Source: Stenotrophomonas sp. VV52 (GTDB lineage: Bacteria; Pseudomonadota; Gammaproteobacteria; Xanthomonadales; Xanthomonadaceae). Taken from it: a stretch of DNA of 53,668 nt. The position numbers were made by a program, and so were the translations under genes. The stretch spans positions 1 through 53,668 of the forward strand of contig NZ_PKQQ01000018.1 in NCBI RefSeq assembly GCF_002893095.1. The letters are read 5' to 3'. Numbering within the stretch: position 1 is the first letter of the stretch; each line of letters opens with the position of its first letter. Of the stretch, positions 42,306 to 51,800 are shown piece by piece. A model generated the notes under the pieces. That model saw only the letters and a list, made by a program, of their open reading frames with translations, did not search any database and was not told the DNA's origin.

Positions 42306-43607
42306 ATGGAAACCATCCGCAAGCTGGCCGTGCTGGCCGACGCCGCCAAGTACGACGCTTCCTGCGCTTCCAGCGGCGCCGGCAAGCGCGACTCGCGGGC
42401 CAGCGGCGGAATCGGCAGTACCGACGGCCCCGGTATCTGCCACAGCTACACCCCGGACGGGCGCTGCGTGTCGCTGTTGAAGATCCTGCTGACCAATTTC
42501 TGCATCTATGACTGCGCCTACTGCGTGAACCGGGTTTCCAGCAACGTGCAGCGCGCGCGTTTCAGCGTGGCCGAGGTGGTGGCGCTGACCATGGATTTCT
42601 ACAAGCGCAACTACATCGAAGGCTTGTTCCTTTCCAGCGGCATCATCCGCAATGCCGACTACACCATGGAGCAGATGGTGGAAGTGGCGCGCCAGCTGCG
42701 CGAGGAGCACCGCTTTGGCGGCTACATCCACCTGAAGACCATTCCCGAGGCCTCGCCGGAACTCCTGGCCGCGGCCGGCCGATATGCGGATCGACTGTCG
42801 ATCAACATCGAACTGCCTACCGAAGACGGGTTGTCCAGCTTCGCGCCGGAGAAGTCGCTGCCGTCGATCCGCGGTGCGATGGGCGAGCTGCGTTGGCGCA
42901 TCGAGGAGGCCAAGGAAGCCAGGGCCGCTGCTGCGACGACGGCCGTCACGCCGGTCACCCCGGCCCCAGCCAAGCCAGGCAAGCGCCGCGCCCGCGCGCC
43001 GAAATTTGCGCCGGCCGGGCAGAGCACGCAGATGATCGTCGGTGCGGATGGCGCCAGCGACCAGCAGATCCTCACCTCTGCCGACAATCTGTACGGCAAC
43101 TACCGCATGCGCCGGGTGTACTACTCGGCCTTCAGCCCGATTCCCGATGCCAGCAGCATCCTGCCGCTGCAGGCGCCACCGCTTGCGCGCGAGCATCGCC
43201 TTTACCAGGCCGACTGGCTGCTGCGCTTCTACGGCTACGGCGTGGACGAGATCACCGATACCACCCAGGGCGGCATGCTCGACCTGGACATCGACCCGAA
43301 GATGGCCTGGGCGATCCGGCACCCCGAAAGCTTCCCGGTAGACCTCAACCGGGATTCGAAGGAGATGCTGCTGCGCGTCCCCGGCCTGGGCGTGCGCAAC
43401 GTGAAGCGGGTGCTGATGGCACGCCGCCACGTGCGCCTGCGCGTAGCCGACGTGGCCCGCCTGCGCGCGCCGATGAGCAAGCTGCTGCCGTTCGTGCAGC
43501 TGGCCGACCACCACCCGCGCCGCGCGTTGGACGACCCTGCGGCACTACGTGCCAGGCTGGCCCCGCCGCCGCGCCAGGGCTCCCTGTTCGATGCGGTGGC
43601 CGGCTGA
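42306..43607 (+). CDS. Putative DNA modification/repair radical SAM protein
   Basis: 433 residues. The radical SAM cluster motif is C66-x3-C70-x2-C73 (FCIYDCAYC). Further cysteines at 20, 45 and 54 (SCASSG, GICHSYTPDGRC) could ligate a second cluster. Near the C-terminus (about 355-385) VPGLGVRNVKRVLMARRHVR is a helix-hairpin-helix DNA-binding motif. This architecture is the family annotated as putative DNA modification/repair radical SAM (TIGR03916), with no proven reaction. An Ala/Pro/Lys-rich insert lies at about 205-235. The udgX start follows one base after its stop. Confidence 0.88.
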   Translation: METIRKLAVLADAAKYDASCASSGAGKRDSRASGGIGSTDGPGICHSYTPDGRCVSLLKILLTNFCIYDCAYCVNRVSSNVQRARFSVAEVVALTMDFYKRNYIEGLFLSSGIIRNADYTMEQMVEVARQLREEHRFGGYIHLKTIPEASPELLAAAGRYADRLSINIELPTEDGLSSFAPEKSLPSIRGAMGELRWRIEEAKEARAAAATTAVTPVTPAPAKPGKRRARAPKFAPAGQSTQMIVGADGASDQQILTSADNLYGNYRMRRVYYSAFSPIPDASSILPLQAPPLAREHRLYQADWLLRFYGYGVDEITDTTQGGMLDLDIDPKMAWAIRHPESFPVDLNRDSKEMLLRVPGLGVRNVKRVLMARRHVRLRVADVARLRAPMSKLLPFVQLADHHPRRALDDPAALRARLAPPPRQGSLFDAVAG

Positions 43608-43608
43608 G

Positions 43609-45048
43609 ATGTCGCGCTGGAGTGTGCGGGTGGATCCGCCGTGGTCACTCAACGCGTGGCGCGATGCGGCGCGGCTGGCATTGCAGCGGCAGGTGATGCC
43701 CGAGCAGCTGGATTGGCTGCATGGCGACGGTGGCGGGCTGTTGGATGCCCCATCGCTGCAGCACGCGCCTGCGGAGGCCACGGCTACGCGGGCCGCAGCA
43801 GTGCCGAAAGCCTTCATCGAGCTGGCCGCCACCTGCCTGTGCCACCGCGACCCGCATCGCATGTCGCTGCTGTATCGGATGCTGTGGCGCATGACCCACG
43901 GCGAACGCGGGCTGCTCGGCAATCCTACCGACCCAGACGTGCTGCGCGCGATGGCATTGGCCCAGGCAGTGCGCCGCGACACCCACAAGATGAAAGCCTT
44001 CGTGCGCTTCCGTGAAGTGCCTGGGCAACAGGATGCATTCATTGCCTGGTTCGAACCGGACCACCACATCGTGGATCGCGTGGCGCCGTTCTTCGAGCGC
44101 CGATTCACAGGCATGCGCTGGGCGATCCTTACGCCCTATCGAAGTGTGCGTTGGGATGGCCAGGCGTTGGCGTTCGGCCCGGGTGGCAAACAGGCCGATG
44201 CACCCGTGGAAGACGCACGCGAAGAACTGTGGCGCACCTACTACGCCAACATATTCAATCCGGCGCGGTTGAACACGCGGATGATGCAGCAAGAAAAGCC
44301 TGCGAAGTACTGGAAACACCTGCCCGAAGCGAGCCTGCTCCCTACGCTGGTGCGCGACGCGGGCGACCGCGTGCAGGAGATGCATGACCGCGAAGCACGG
44401 GCACCGCAGCGGCGCATTCCCGAACGCAGCATTCCCATGCGTGGCCCTGCCACGGCCAGTGGGGATTCGCTGGACGGACTGCGCGACGCCGCCGCCAACT
44501 GCCGGCGCTGCCCGCTCTGGGAGCCCGCCACGCAGACGGTGTTTGGCGAAGGACCGCGCGACGCGCAGGTCATGCTGGTAGGCGAGCAGCCGGGCGACAG
44601 CGAGGACCTGAGCGGTCACCCCTTCGTGGGCCCGGCCGGCCAGCTGTTGAACCAAGCGTTGCAGGAACTGGGCATCGACCGCAGCACGCTGTACCTGACC
44701 AACGCGGTGAAGCACTTCCGTTTTGAACGACGCGGCAAGAAGCGCATCCATTCCAAGCCACAGGTCACCCACATCAATGCGTGCCGACCGTGGCTGATTG
44801 CGGAAATCCAGCAGGTCAACCCCAAGGTGATCGTGTGCCTGGGCGCCAGCGCCGCACGCGCGGTGTTCGGCAGCGGTTTCAACCTCACCCGCGATCGTGG
44901 CCGCTGGCACACGCTGGAGGATGGCACGCGTGGCTTCGCGACCGTGCATCCATCCTGGGTGCTACGGCAGGACCCTGAAAAGCGCGACGCAGGCTACCAG
45001 CTGTTCCGCGAAGACCTGCGCCGGTTGAAAGAACCGCCCACCTCGTAG
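43609..45048 (+). CDS. Fused DUF4130 domain and UdgX family uracil-DNA glycosylase
   Basis: 479 residues. Residues about 1-260 match the DUF4130-type 'DNA metabolism' domain (LLYRMLWRMTHGERGLLGNP, DTHKMKAFVRFRE, FEPDHHIVDRVAPFFERRF). Residues about 285-475 are a UdgX glycosylase: motif A GEQPGDSED (325-333), the UdgX-specific basic loop KKRIHSKP with H381, 4Fe-4S cysteines C298, C301, C392 and C410, and HPSW (447-450). In UdgX the loop His forms a covalent bond with DNA uracil (established). It starts one base after the radical SAM stop. Its TAG stop is inside a REP GTAG. Confidence 0.9.
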   Translation: MSRWSVRVDPPWSLNAWRDAARLALQRQVMPEQLDWLHGDGGGLLDAPSLQHAPAEATATRAAAVPKAFIELAATCLCHRDPHRMSLLYRMLWRMTHGERGLLGNPTDPDVLRAMALAQAVRRDTHKMKAFVRFREVPGQQDAFIAWFEPDHHIVDRVAPFFERRFTGMRWAILTPYRSVRWDGQALAFGPGGKQADAPVEDAREELWRTYYANIFNPARLNTRMMQQEKPAKYWKHLPEASLLPTLVRDAGDRVQEMHDREARAPQRRIPERSIPMRGPATASGDSLDGLRDAAANCRRCPLWEPATQTVFGEGPRDAQVMLVGEQPGDSEDLSGHPFVGPAGQLLNQALQELGIDRSTLYLTNAVKHFRFERRGKKRIHSKPQVTHINACRPWLIAEIQQVNPKVIVCLGASAARAVFGSGFNLTRDRGRWHTLEDGTRGFATVHPSWVLRQDPEKRDAGYQLFREDLRRLKEPPTS

Positions 45049-45105
45049 AGCGGGGCTCTGCCCCGCTGCACGGATGGTCGGCAGCGGGGCAGAGCCCCGC
45101 TCTAC
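45045..45105. repeat. Inverted pair of SMAG-type REP palindromes overlapping the udgX stop
   Basis: 45045-45069 (plus) and 45081-45105 (minus) both read GTAGAGCGGGGCTCTGCCCC from their outer ends and are identical over 25 bases. The left GTAG contains the TAG stop of the udgX gene. The pair lies between convergent genes and can form a single long stem. Confidence 0.88.
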
Positions 45106-45115
45106 CGCGCATCAA

Positions 45116-45547
45116 TCAATGCGCGGCCATGTAGATGTCCTGCAACACCGCTTTCTCCAGCTCCAGCTCGCTGAGCAGGTTCTTGACGATGTCACCCAGG
45201 CTCAGGATGCCCACCAGGCGGCTGCCGTCGGTCACCATCAGATGACGGTGGCGCGAGTAGGTCATCAGCGCCATCGCCTGCTTCAGCGACGCATCCGGCG
45301 AAATACCTTCCAGGCCGGCCGAGGGCAACGTGGAAATCACACGACGACCGGCCTGCGGGCCGTCGTCGGCCAGGCTGCGCACGATGTCCTTCTCGGAAAT
45401 GATCCGGACCGGCACGTCGTCCCGGGTCACCACCAGAGCGGCGATGCGGTGCGCGCTCATCTTGTGGGCGGCGGCGCCGATCGTGTCTTCAACGTCGATG
45501 GTGACTACAGCGTCTTTCTTGGAGTGCAGAAGCTCGCGAACGTTCAT
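45116..45547 (-). CDS. CBS-domain pair protein
   Basis: 143 residues from MNVRELLHSKKDAVVTIDVE, with an AGGA-type ribosome site in ACAGGAATAAGA. Open frame upstream of 45547 is not family-like. CBS1 spans about 8-65 (MSAHRIAALVVTRDDVPVRI, ISEKDIVRSL) and CBS2 about 80-130 (MTYSRHRHLMVTDGSRLVGI, LSLGDIVKNLL). Stand-alone CBS pairs bind adenosine nucleotides and modulate partners. No partner is obvious. It is divergent from the EptA-like gene across 284 bases that are less GC-rich than the flanks and in which I see no clear box. Confidence 0.88.
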   Translation of the reverse strand: MNVRELLHSKKDAVVTIDVEDTIGAAAHKMSAHRIAALVVTRDDVPVRIISEKDIVRSLADDGPQAGRRVISTLPSAGLEGISPDASLKQAMALMTYSRHRHLMVTDGSRLVGILSLGDIVKNLLSELELEKAVLQDIYMAAH

Positions 45548-45831
45548 TCTTATTCCTGTTACAGACTGGTTAAAGCCACACGCCTTGCGTGGTGGGACCG
45601 ATTGACGCAGCCAAGGGCTACAACCCGAGAATGGCACTACGACTAGAACCGACGCTGAATGTCGCTGTCGCCCCCGACTAAAGTTTTGCCGACGCCAGAA
45701 ACGGCAAAGCAGGATAGGGGCCGGGCAACGTCGGGCTTCCGGGTTCTTAACAAAACCGGGCGTTCCTCCGACCGAAATCCGACGAACCGCCCCCCAAGCT
45801 TGCCGCCGGTTTACTTTCATCGGCATCGGGC

Positions 45832-47538
45832 ATGGCTTCAGCAAACGCAACACAGGCAGCGGTCCAGCAGGACATCTCGGCGCGCGACGCCGGTGCGGGC
45901 GTCCGTCTCCGGAGCTACCTGGGCGGCTGGCGACCCGAGGTCAGCCAGGAAACCCTGATCCTGGCCTCCAGCCTGTTCTTCGCTGCGGCCAGCAACGGTC
46001 CTTTCTGGAAGGCGGCCTACGCACTGCACCCGGGCAACCTGCTGTTCTCGACGGCGTTGCTGGGCCTGCTGATCGCGGCCAACGGCCTGCTGCTGTCCCT
46101 GCTGATCTGGCGCTGGAGCGCCAAGCCGGTCATCACCGTGCTGCTGGTGGTCACCGCCATGGCCGTGCATTACATGACTACTTACGGGGTGTTCATGGAC
46201 GCGGACATGGTGCGCAACGTGCTCCAGACCGACGTGAAGGAATCGCGGGAGCTGATGACGCCCAGCCTGCTGCTGCCGTTGCTGGTGTTCGCTGCGCTGC
46301 CGGCCGTAGCGGTGTGGCGGGTACGCATCACGCCGCGCCCTGCACTGCGCACGCTCTGGATCCGGCCGGTCTTCATGGTCGCGCTGCTGGTGATGGGCGC
46401 GGGCAGCGTGATGCTGGCCAACGCCGATGTCGCTTCCATGCTGCGCAATCATCGCGAGATCAAGTACCTGGCGACCCCACTCAACTACATCGTCGGGCTG
46501 CAGCAGAACCTGCGTTCCAGTTCGCCGATCAGGAAGGCCCCCAGGACGCCGATCGCCATGGACGCGGTTCGCGTTCCTTCGGCGGCAGGCGCCAAGCCGC
46601 GACTGGTGGTCCTTGTCGTCGGTGAAACGGTGCGGGCGCAGAACTGGGGACTCAACGGCTACGCACGCCAGACAACGCCCGAGCTCGCCCGGATCGGCGT
46701 GGTCAACTTCCCGGACATGCATTCCTGCGGCACCAGCACCGAGGTGTCGGTTCCCTGCATGTTTTCCCAGCTGGGCCGCCGCAACTACGACGAGAAACAG
46801 ATCCGCTCGCAGCAGTCGCTGCTGAATGTCCTCAACACCGTGGGTATCAGCACTCTGTGGCGCGACAATCAGTCCGGCTGCAAGGGTGTCTGTGAGGGAA
46901 CTCCGTTCGAGTCTGTCTCCGACGCCAGCGATCCGGCGCTCTGCGCCAAGGGCCGCTGCATGGACGAGATCCTGGTGAAGGGCCTGGCAGAGAAAATGCG
47001 CGCCACCCCGGGTGACAAATTCGTCGTGCTGCACCAGCTCGGCAACCACGGTCCCAGCTACTTCCAACGTTACCGCGACAGCTTCCGCCAGTTCACGCCG
47101 CCATGCGAGAACCCGGAGCTGGGGAACTGCCCGAAGGAGCAGATCGTGAACGCGTACGACAACGCGATTCTGTACACCGACCATTTCCTGGCCAAAACCA
47201 TCCATGAGCTGCAGGCCATGGAGGACTACGACACGGCGATGATCTACGTCTCCGACCACGGCGAGTCGCTGGGCGAGAAGGGCCTCTACCTGCATGGCAT
47301 TCCGTATGCCATTGCGCCGGCGGAACAGACATCGGTACCCATGGTGATGTGGTTCTCCAGCCGGTTCTCCGCCTCGCGGGGGCTGGACACCCAGTGCCTG
47401 GAGCAGCGCGCAATGCAGCGCACCGACCACGACGCGCTGTTCTCGTCGATCCTTGGCCTGATGCAGGTGAAGACCCAGGCCTACGATGCGACCCAGGATG
47501 TGTTCGCCTCTTGCCTGAGGTCGGCAGCACAAGGCTGA
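45832..47538 (+). CDS. eptA: Phosphoethanolamine-lipid A transferase, EptA/MCR-like
   Basis: 568 residues. Five membrane spans lie in about 45-225, followed by a periplasmic sulfatase-fold domain. Catalytic and zinc positions match the family: E265 (GETVRAQN), the nucleophile T301 (SCGTSTEVSVPCMFS), H406 (GNHGPSYF), and D475-H476 (VSDHGESLGE). Paired cysteines (299/309, 350/354, 371/376, 425/433) fit the EptA disulfides. It would transfer phosphoethanolamine from phosphatidylethanolamine to lipid A, lowering polymyxin binding. It is chromosomal, with no mobile element beside it. Confidence 0.93.
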   Translation: MASANATQAAVQQDISARDAGAGVRLRSYLGGWRPEVSQETLILASSLFFAAASNGPFWKAAYALHPGNLLFSTALLGLLIAANGLLLSLLIWRWSAKPVITVLLVVTAMAVHYMTTYGVFMDADMVRNVLQTDVKESRELMTPSLLLPLLVFAALPAVAVWRVRITPRPALRTLWIRPVFMVALLVMGAGSVMLANADVASMLRNHREIKYLATPLNYIVGLQQNLRSSSPIRKAPRTPIAMDAVRVPSAAGAKPRLVVLVVGETVRAQNWGLNGYARQTTPELARIGVVNFPDMHSCGTSTEVSVPCMFSQLGRRNYDEKQIRSQQSLLNVLNTVGISTLWRDNQSGCKGVCEGTPFESVSDASDPALCAKGRCMDEILVKGLAEKMRATPGDKFVVLHQLGNHGPSYFQRYRDSFRQFTPPCENPELGNCPKEQIVNAYDNAILYTDHFLAKTIHELQAMEDYDTAMIYVSDHGESLGEKGLYLHGIPYAIAPAEQTSVPMVMWFSSRFSASRGLDTQCLEQRAMQRTDHDALFSSILGLMQVKTQAYDATQDVFASCLRSAAQG

Positions 47539-47639
47539 CGGCTGACCCCCGCCCGGGTGTAGGATGCCGGTCTAGCTGGACGCTGTAAGGGAACCTTCCG
47601 ATTTTCCGCCGATAGAGCCTGCCGCAAGGGAGCCACGGT

Positions 47640-48803
47640 ATGAATGCGGTCGAACAGAAGGCCTGCATCCTGGTCATCGATGACACGCCTGAAAACCTCT
47701 CCCTGATGAGCGAGCTGCTCCGGGAGGACTATCAGGTGAAACTGGCGCCCAGCGGGGAGCGCGGCCTGCAGATCGCGGCGGCTGAACCGCCGCCCGACCT
47801 GATCCTGCTCGACATCATGATGCCCGGCATGGACGGCTACCAGGTCATGCAGCAGCTTCAGGCCGACAAGGCTACCCGCGATATCCCGGTGATTTTCCTG
47901 ACCGCACTGGCCGGGGTGGACGACGAACGCCGGGGCCTGGACCTGGGTGCGGTGGACTACATCACCAAGCCGATCAGCCCCTCCATCGCCCTTGCCCGCG
48001 TGCGCAACCACCTGCAGCTGAAGATGGTGCGCGACTTCATGCGGTACCGGAACGAGTACCTCAATCGCGAGGTCGCGCGCCGCACCCGCCAGCTCAGCGC
48101 CATCCAGGACGTCACCATCCGCGCCATGGCCTCGCTGGCCGAAACCCGCGACAACGAAACCGGCAGCCACATCCGGCGCACCCAGGCCTACGTAAAACTA
48201 CTGGCCGAGCAGCTGCGCGACCATCCCCGCTTCCGCGACTTCTGCACGCCCGCCAACATCGACGTCCTGTTCAAGTCCGCCCCGCTCCACGACATCGGCA
48301 AGGTCGGCATCCCCGACCATGTGCTGCTCAAGCCGGGCAAGCTCACTGCGGACGAGTTCGAGATCATCAAGCAGCATCCGCGCATCGGCCGCGACGCCAT
48401 CGCGCGGGCATTGGCCGACCTCGGCGACGAGGATGCGCAGTTCCTGCAGGTCGCCCAGGACATCGCGTACGGCCACCATGAGAAGTGGGATGGTTCCGGT
48501 TACCCACAGGGTGCGTGGGGCGACGGCATCCCCCTGCCCGCGCGGCTGATGGCGCTGGCCGATGTCTACGACGCGCTGATCAGCCGGCGCGTGTACAAGC
48601 CCGCGATGCCGCACCCGGACGCCGTAGCGATGATCGTGAAGGGGCGCGGCACCCACTTCGACCCCGACGTCACCGACGCGTTCCTGGCCATCCAGCAGGC
48701 ATTCGAGCAGGTTGCACGACAGTTCGCCGACGGCGATGGCGAAACCCTCCGCGAAGCCGTGCGCATGCACGACGCGATCGGAACCGAAGCCGACGAGCTC
48801 TGA
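47640..48803 (+). CDS. Response regulator with HD-GYP c-di-GMP phosphodiesterase domain
   Basis: 387 residues. The N-terminal receiver (about 8-125) has the acidic pair D14/D15, phosphoacceptor D58 (LILLDIMMPG) and K110. A linker helix leads to the HD-GYP domain (about 155-350) with H217-D218-IGK, H279-H280-EKWDGS and the G287-Y288-P289 signature, all intact, so phosphodiesterase activity is expected. A GGGAG ribosome site lies upstream of the ATG. The hybrid kinase starts 20 bases after the stop, and its receivers and HPt make it the likely phosphate donor. Confidence 0.94.
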   Translation: MNAVEQKACILVIDDTPENLSLMSELLREDYQVKLAPSGERGLQIAAAEPPPDLILLDIMMPGMDGYQVMQQLQADKATRDIPVIFLTALAGVDDERRGLDLGAVDYITKPISPSIALARVRNHLQLKMVRDFMRYRNEYLNREVARRTRQLSAIQDVTIRAMASLAETRDNETGSHIRRTQAYVKLLAEQLRDHPRFRDFCTPANIDVLFKSAPLHDIGKVGIPDHVLLKPGKLTADEFEIIKQHPRIGRDAIARALADLGDEDAQFLQVAQDIAYGHHEKWDGSGYPQGAWGDGIPLPARLMALADVYDALISRRVYKPAMPHPDAVAMIVKGRGTHFDPDVTDAFLAIQQAFEQVARQFADGDGETLREAVRMHDAIGTEADEL

Positions 48804-48823
48804 TCACCCGCACGGAGATTCCC

Positions 48824-51800
48824 GTGGACACTGCACACGCGCATGACCTGCAGGCATTGGAAGCGCACCGGCAGCGGCTGGTGGCCCTGTTCGACGCGCT
48901 GCCGGTGGGGGTGATGCTGTTCGACGCCCGCGGGCGGGTCGTGGAAGCCAACCATGTAGCGCTGCGCCTGACCGGCACCAGCATGGAAGCGCTGCGGGCG
49001 CGCGACCTGATCGGCTGGCAGGTGCTGCGCGCCGACCTGACCCCGATGAGGCCGAACGAGTACCCGGCCAGCATTACGCTGCGCACGGGCAATGCCGCGC
49101 ATGGCATCGAAATGGGCATCCGGCAGGCATCCGGTGAACTGACGTGGCTGAGCGCAAGCGCCACCCCGATCGGCGTTCGCGCCAGTGGCGGTGTCGCGGT
49201 CGCCTTCGAAGACATCACCGAGCGCAAGCGTACCGAGCAGACCCTGCGGCGGATGAATTTTCTTTCCGACGTGGCATTGGAACTGACCAGCAGCGCGTAC
49301 TGGCATATCGACTTCAGCGATGCCGACGCGTACTACGCGTCGCCACGCGCCGCGGAGATCTTCGGCGAAGTGGCCCGCGAGGATGGACGCTACAACCTGC
49401 AGCGCGAGTGGCTGGACCGGGTGATCGCGGCCGATCCGGGTGCGGCAGCCGGTGTCAGCGAACGTTTCCTGGGCGCGATTGAAGGTCACTACGCGCAGTA
49501 CGAGGCGACCTACCCCTACCAGCGTCCGAACGATGGCACCACGATCTGGCTGCGATCGGCAGCACGCCTGGAACGCGATGAGGCAACCGGCGCGCCGCGC
49601 TACATGTACGGCGTCAACCAGGACATTTCCGGCCACAAGGCTACCGAGCATGCGCTTGAAAAGGCGACCCAGGCCAAGAGCGAGTTCCTGGCCAACATGA
49701 GCCATGAGATCCGCACGCCGATGAACGCCATCATTGGCATGTCGCACCTCGCGCTGCAGACCGGGTTGACCCCGCGCCAGCGCGGCTACATCGAAAAGGT
49801 CAACCGGGCCGCGGAACATCTGCTGCAGATCATCAACGACATTCTCGACTTCTCGAAGATCGAGGCGGGAAAGCTCGAGCTTGAGAAGACCGAGTTCAGG
49901 CTCGAGGACGTATTCGAGCAGCTGGCCAACCTGCTCGGCGTGGGGGCCGAGAACAAGGGGCTGGAACTGCTGTTCGAGATTCCGGAGACCGCGCCCGGCA
50001 CGCTGGTGGGCGACCCGCTGCGACTGGCCCAGGTGCTGATCAACCTGGGCAACAACGCGCTCAAGTTCACCCCCCACGGCGAGGTCGTGGTGGGGGTGGA
50101 AACGCGGGAGCGCGATGACGTCGCCACCACCCTGCACTTCTGGGTACGCGACAGCGGCATCGGCATGGACCCGGCGCAATGCGCGCGCCTGTTCAAGAGC
50201 TTCATCCAGGCCGACGCCTCCACCACCCGCAAGTATGGCGGTACCGGCCTGGGCCTGGTCATATGCAGGAGCCTGGTGGACGCGATGGGCGGCCGGATCT
50301 GGGTCGAGAGCACGCCGGGAGCAGGTTCGACCTTCCATTTCGAGGCCCGCTTCGGGACCCGCGAGGGCAACTACAGCCGGCGCATGTTCCACGCCGATGA
50401 ACTGGTCGGCGTCCGGGTGCTGGTGGTGGACGACAACGCCGCCGCGCGCGAGATCCTCTCCAGCATGGCGCGCTCGTTCGGGCTGGAAGTGGACCTGGAA
50501 GTGGACGGCGCCACCGCGCTGCAGGCCATCAACAGGGCCTGTGCGGAAGCGGCACCCTACGACCTGGTGCTGATGGACTGGAAGATGCCGGGCATGGACG
50601 GTGTCCAGACCATGCAGCAGGTCCAAGCGCAGCATGGCCCGCGTTCGCCGGCCGTCATCATGGTAACCGCCTACGGGCGCGAGGACGCACTCAACGAAGC
50701 GCGCGAGCGTGACGTCTCTCTGCGCGCCCTGCTGACCAAACCGGTAACGCCGTCCACCCTGCTTGAAGCCGTCGGCTCGGCACTCGATCTCGGCACTCTG
50801 GTGGAGACGCGGGCCAATGAGCGCGCGGTGGCACACGCTGACGCCTTCGCGCAGCTGACCGGGCTGCGGGTGCTGCTGGTAGAGGACAACGAGCTCAACC
50901 AGGAACTGGCCATGGAGCTGCTGGGCCAGGCCGGCATGCAGGTGGTGCTCGCGCAGAACGGGCAGGAGGCCGTCGACCTGCTTGCGCGCGATGCCGGCTT
51001 TGACGGAGTGCTGATGGACTGCCAGATGCCGGTGATGGACGGTTACACCGCCACCCGTGAAATCCGCCAGACGCTCGGCATGGCCACCCTGCCCATTCTT
51101 GCGATGACCGCCAATGCCATGGCCGGCGACCGCGAGAAGGTGCTGGCGGCAGGTATGAACGACCACATCGCCAAGCCACTGCAGATCGGCCCGATGTTCG
51201 CGACGATTGCCAGGTGGTGCTGCCCGAACCGCCCCGTTTCTGCGCCGGCACCCCCGGTCGTTGATGATGCGGACGACGCCAGCATGCCCATCGGGCTGGA
51301 CACACTGCCTGGTATCGACGCCAGGGCCGGCATGGCAGGCACCCTGAACAACGCGGCTCTTTACCGCCGTCTGCTGGCCAGCTTCAGCCGCAGCAACCGC
51401 GACTTCGCCAACGCCTTCCGCAGCAGCTGGCCGGACGACGCGCAGCTGGCCGTGCGAATGGCGCACACCCTGAAAGGCACCGCCGGCACCATTGGCGCGA
51501 GCGCCGTACAGCGCGCTGCGGCCGAGCTGGAAAGGGCGTGCAGGGACGCCGACGCACGTGCAGAGGTGGGAACGCTACTGGCAGATGTCGAGCGCGAGCT
51601 ACACACCGTCCTTGACGGCCTGCAGGACTTCGACGATGCGTCGGACGATCCGGTCGACGTTGCGAACCGGGCGACGCTGCAGCCCCGCCTACCCTTGGCC
51701 GAGGTAGAGCGCTTGAAGGCGCTTCTTGCGAACAGTGACGCGGACGCACTTCCGTTGATGGCCGATCTCAGCAAGCTCGCCAGGGGCACCCAGTGGCAAG

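Noticed and set aside
45832..47538. A mobile mcr gene
   Set aside because: The protein is MCR/EptA-like, but there is no insertion sequence, pap2 gene or GC shift next to it; an intrinsic chromosomal gene is simpler.
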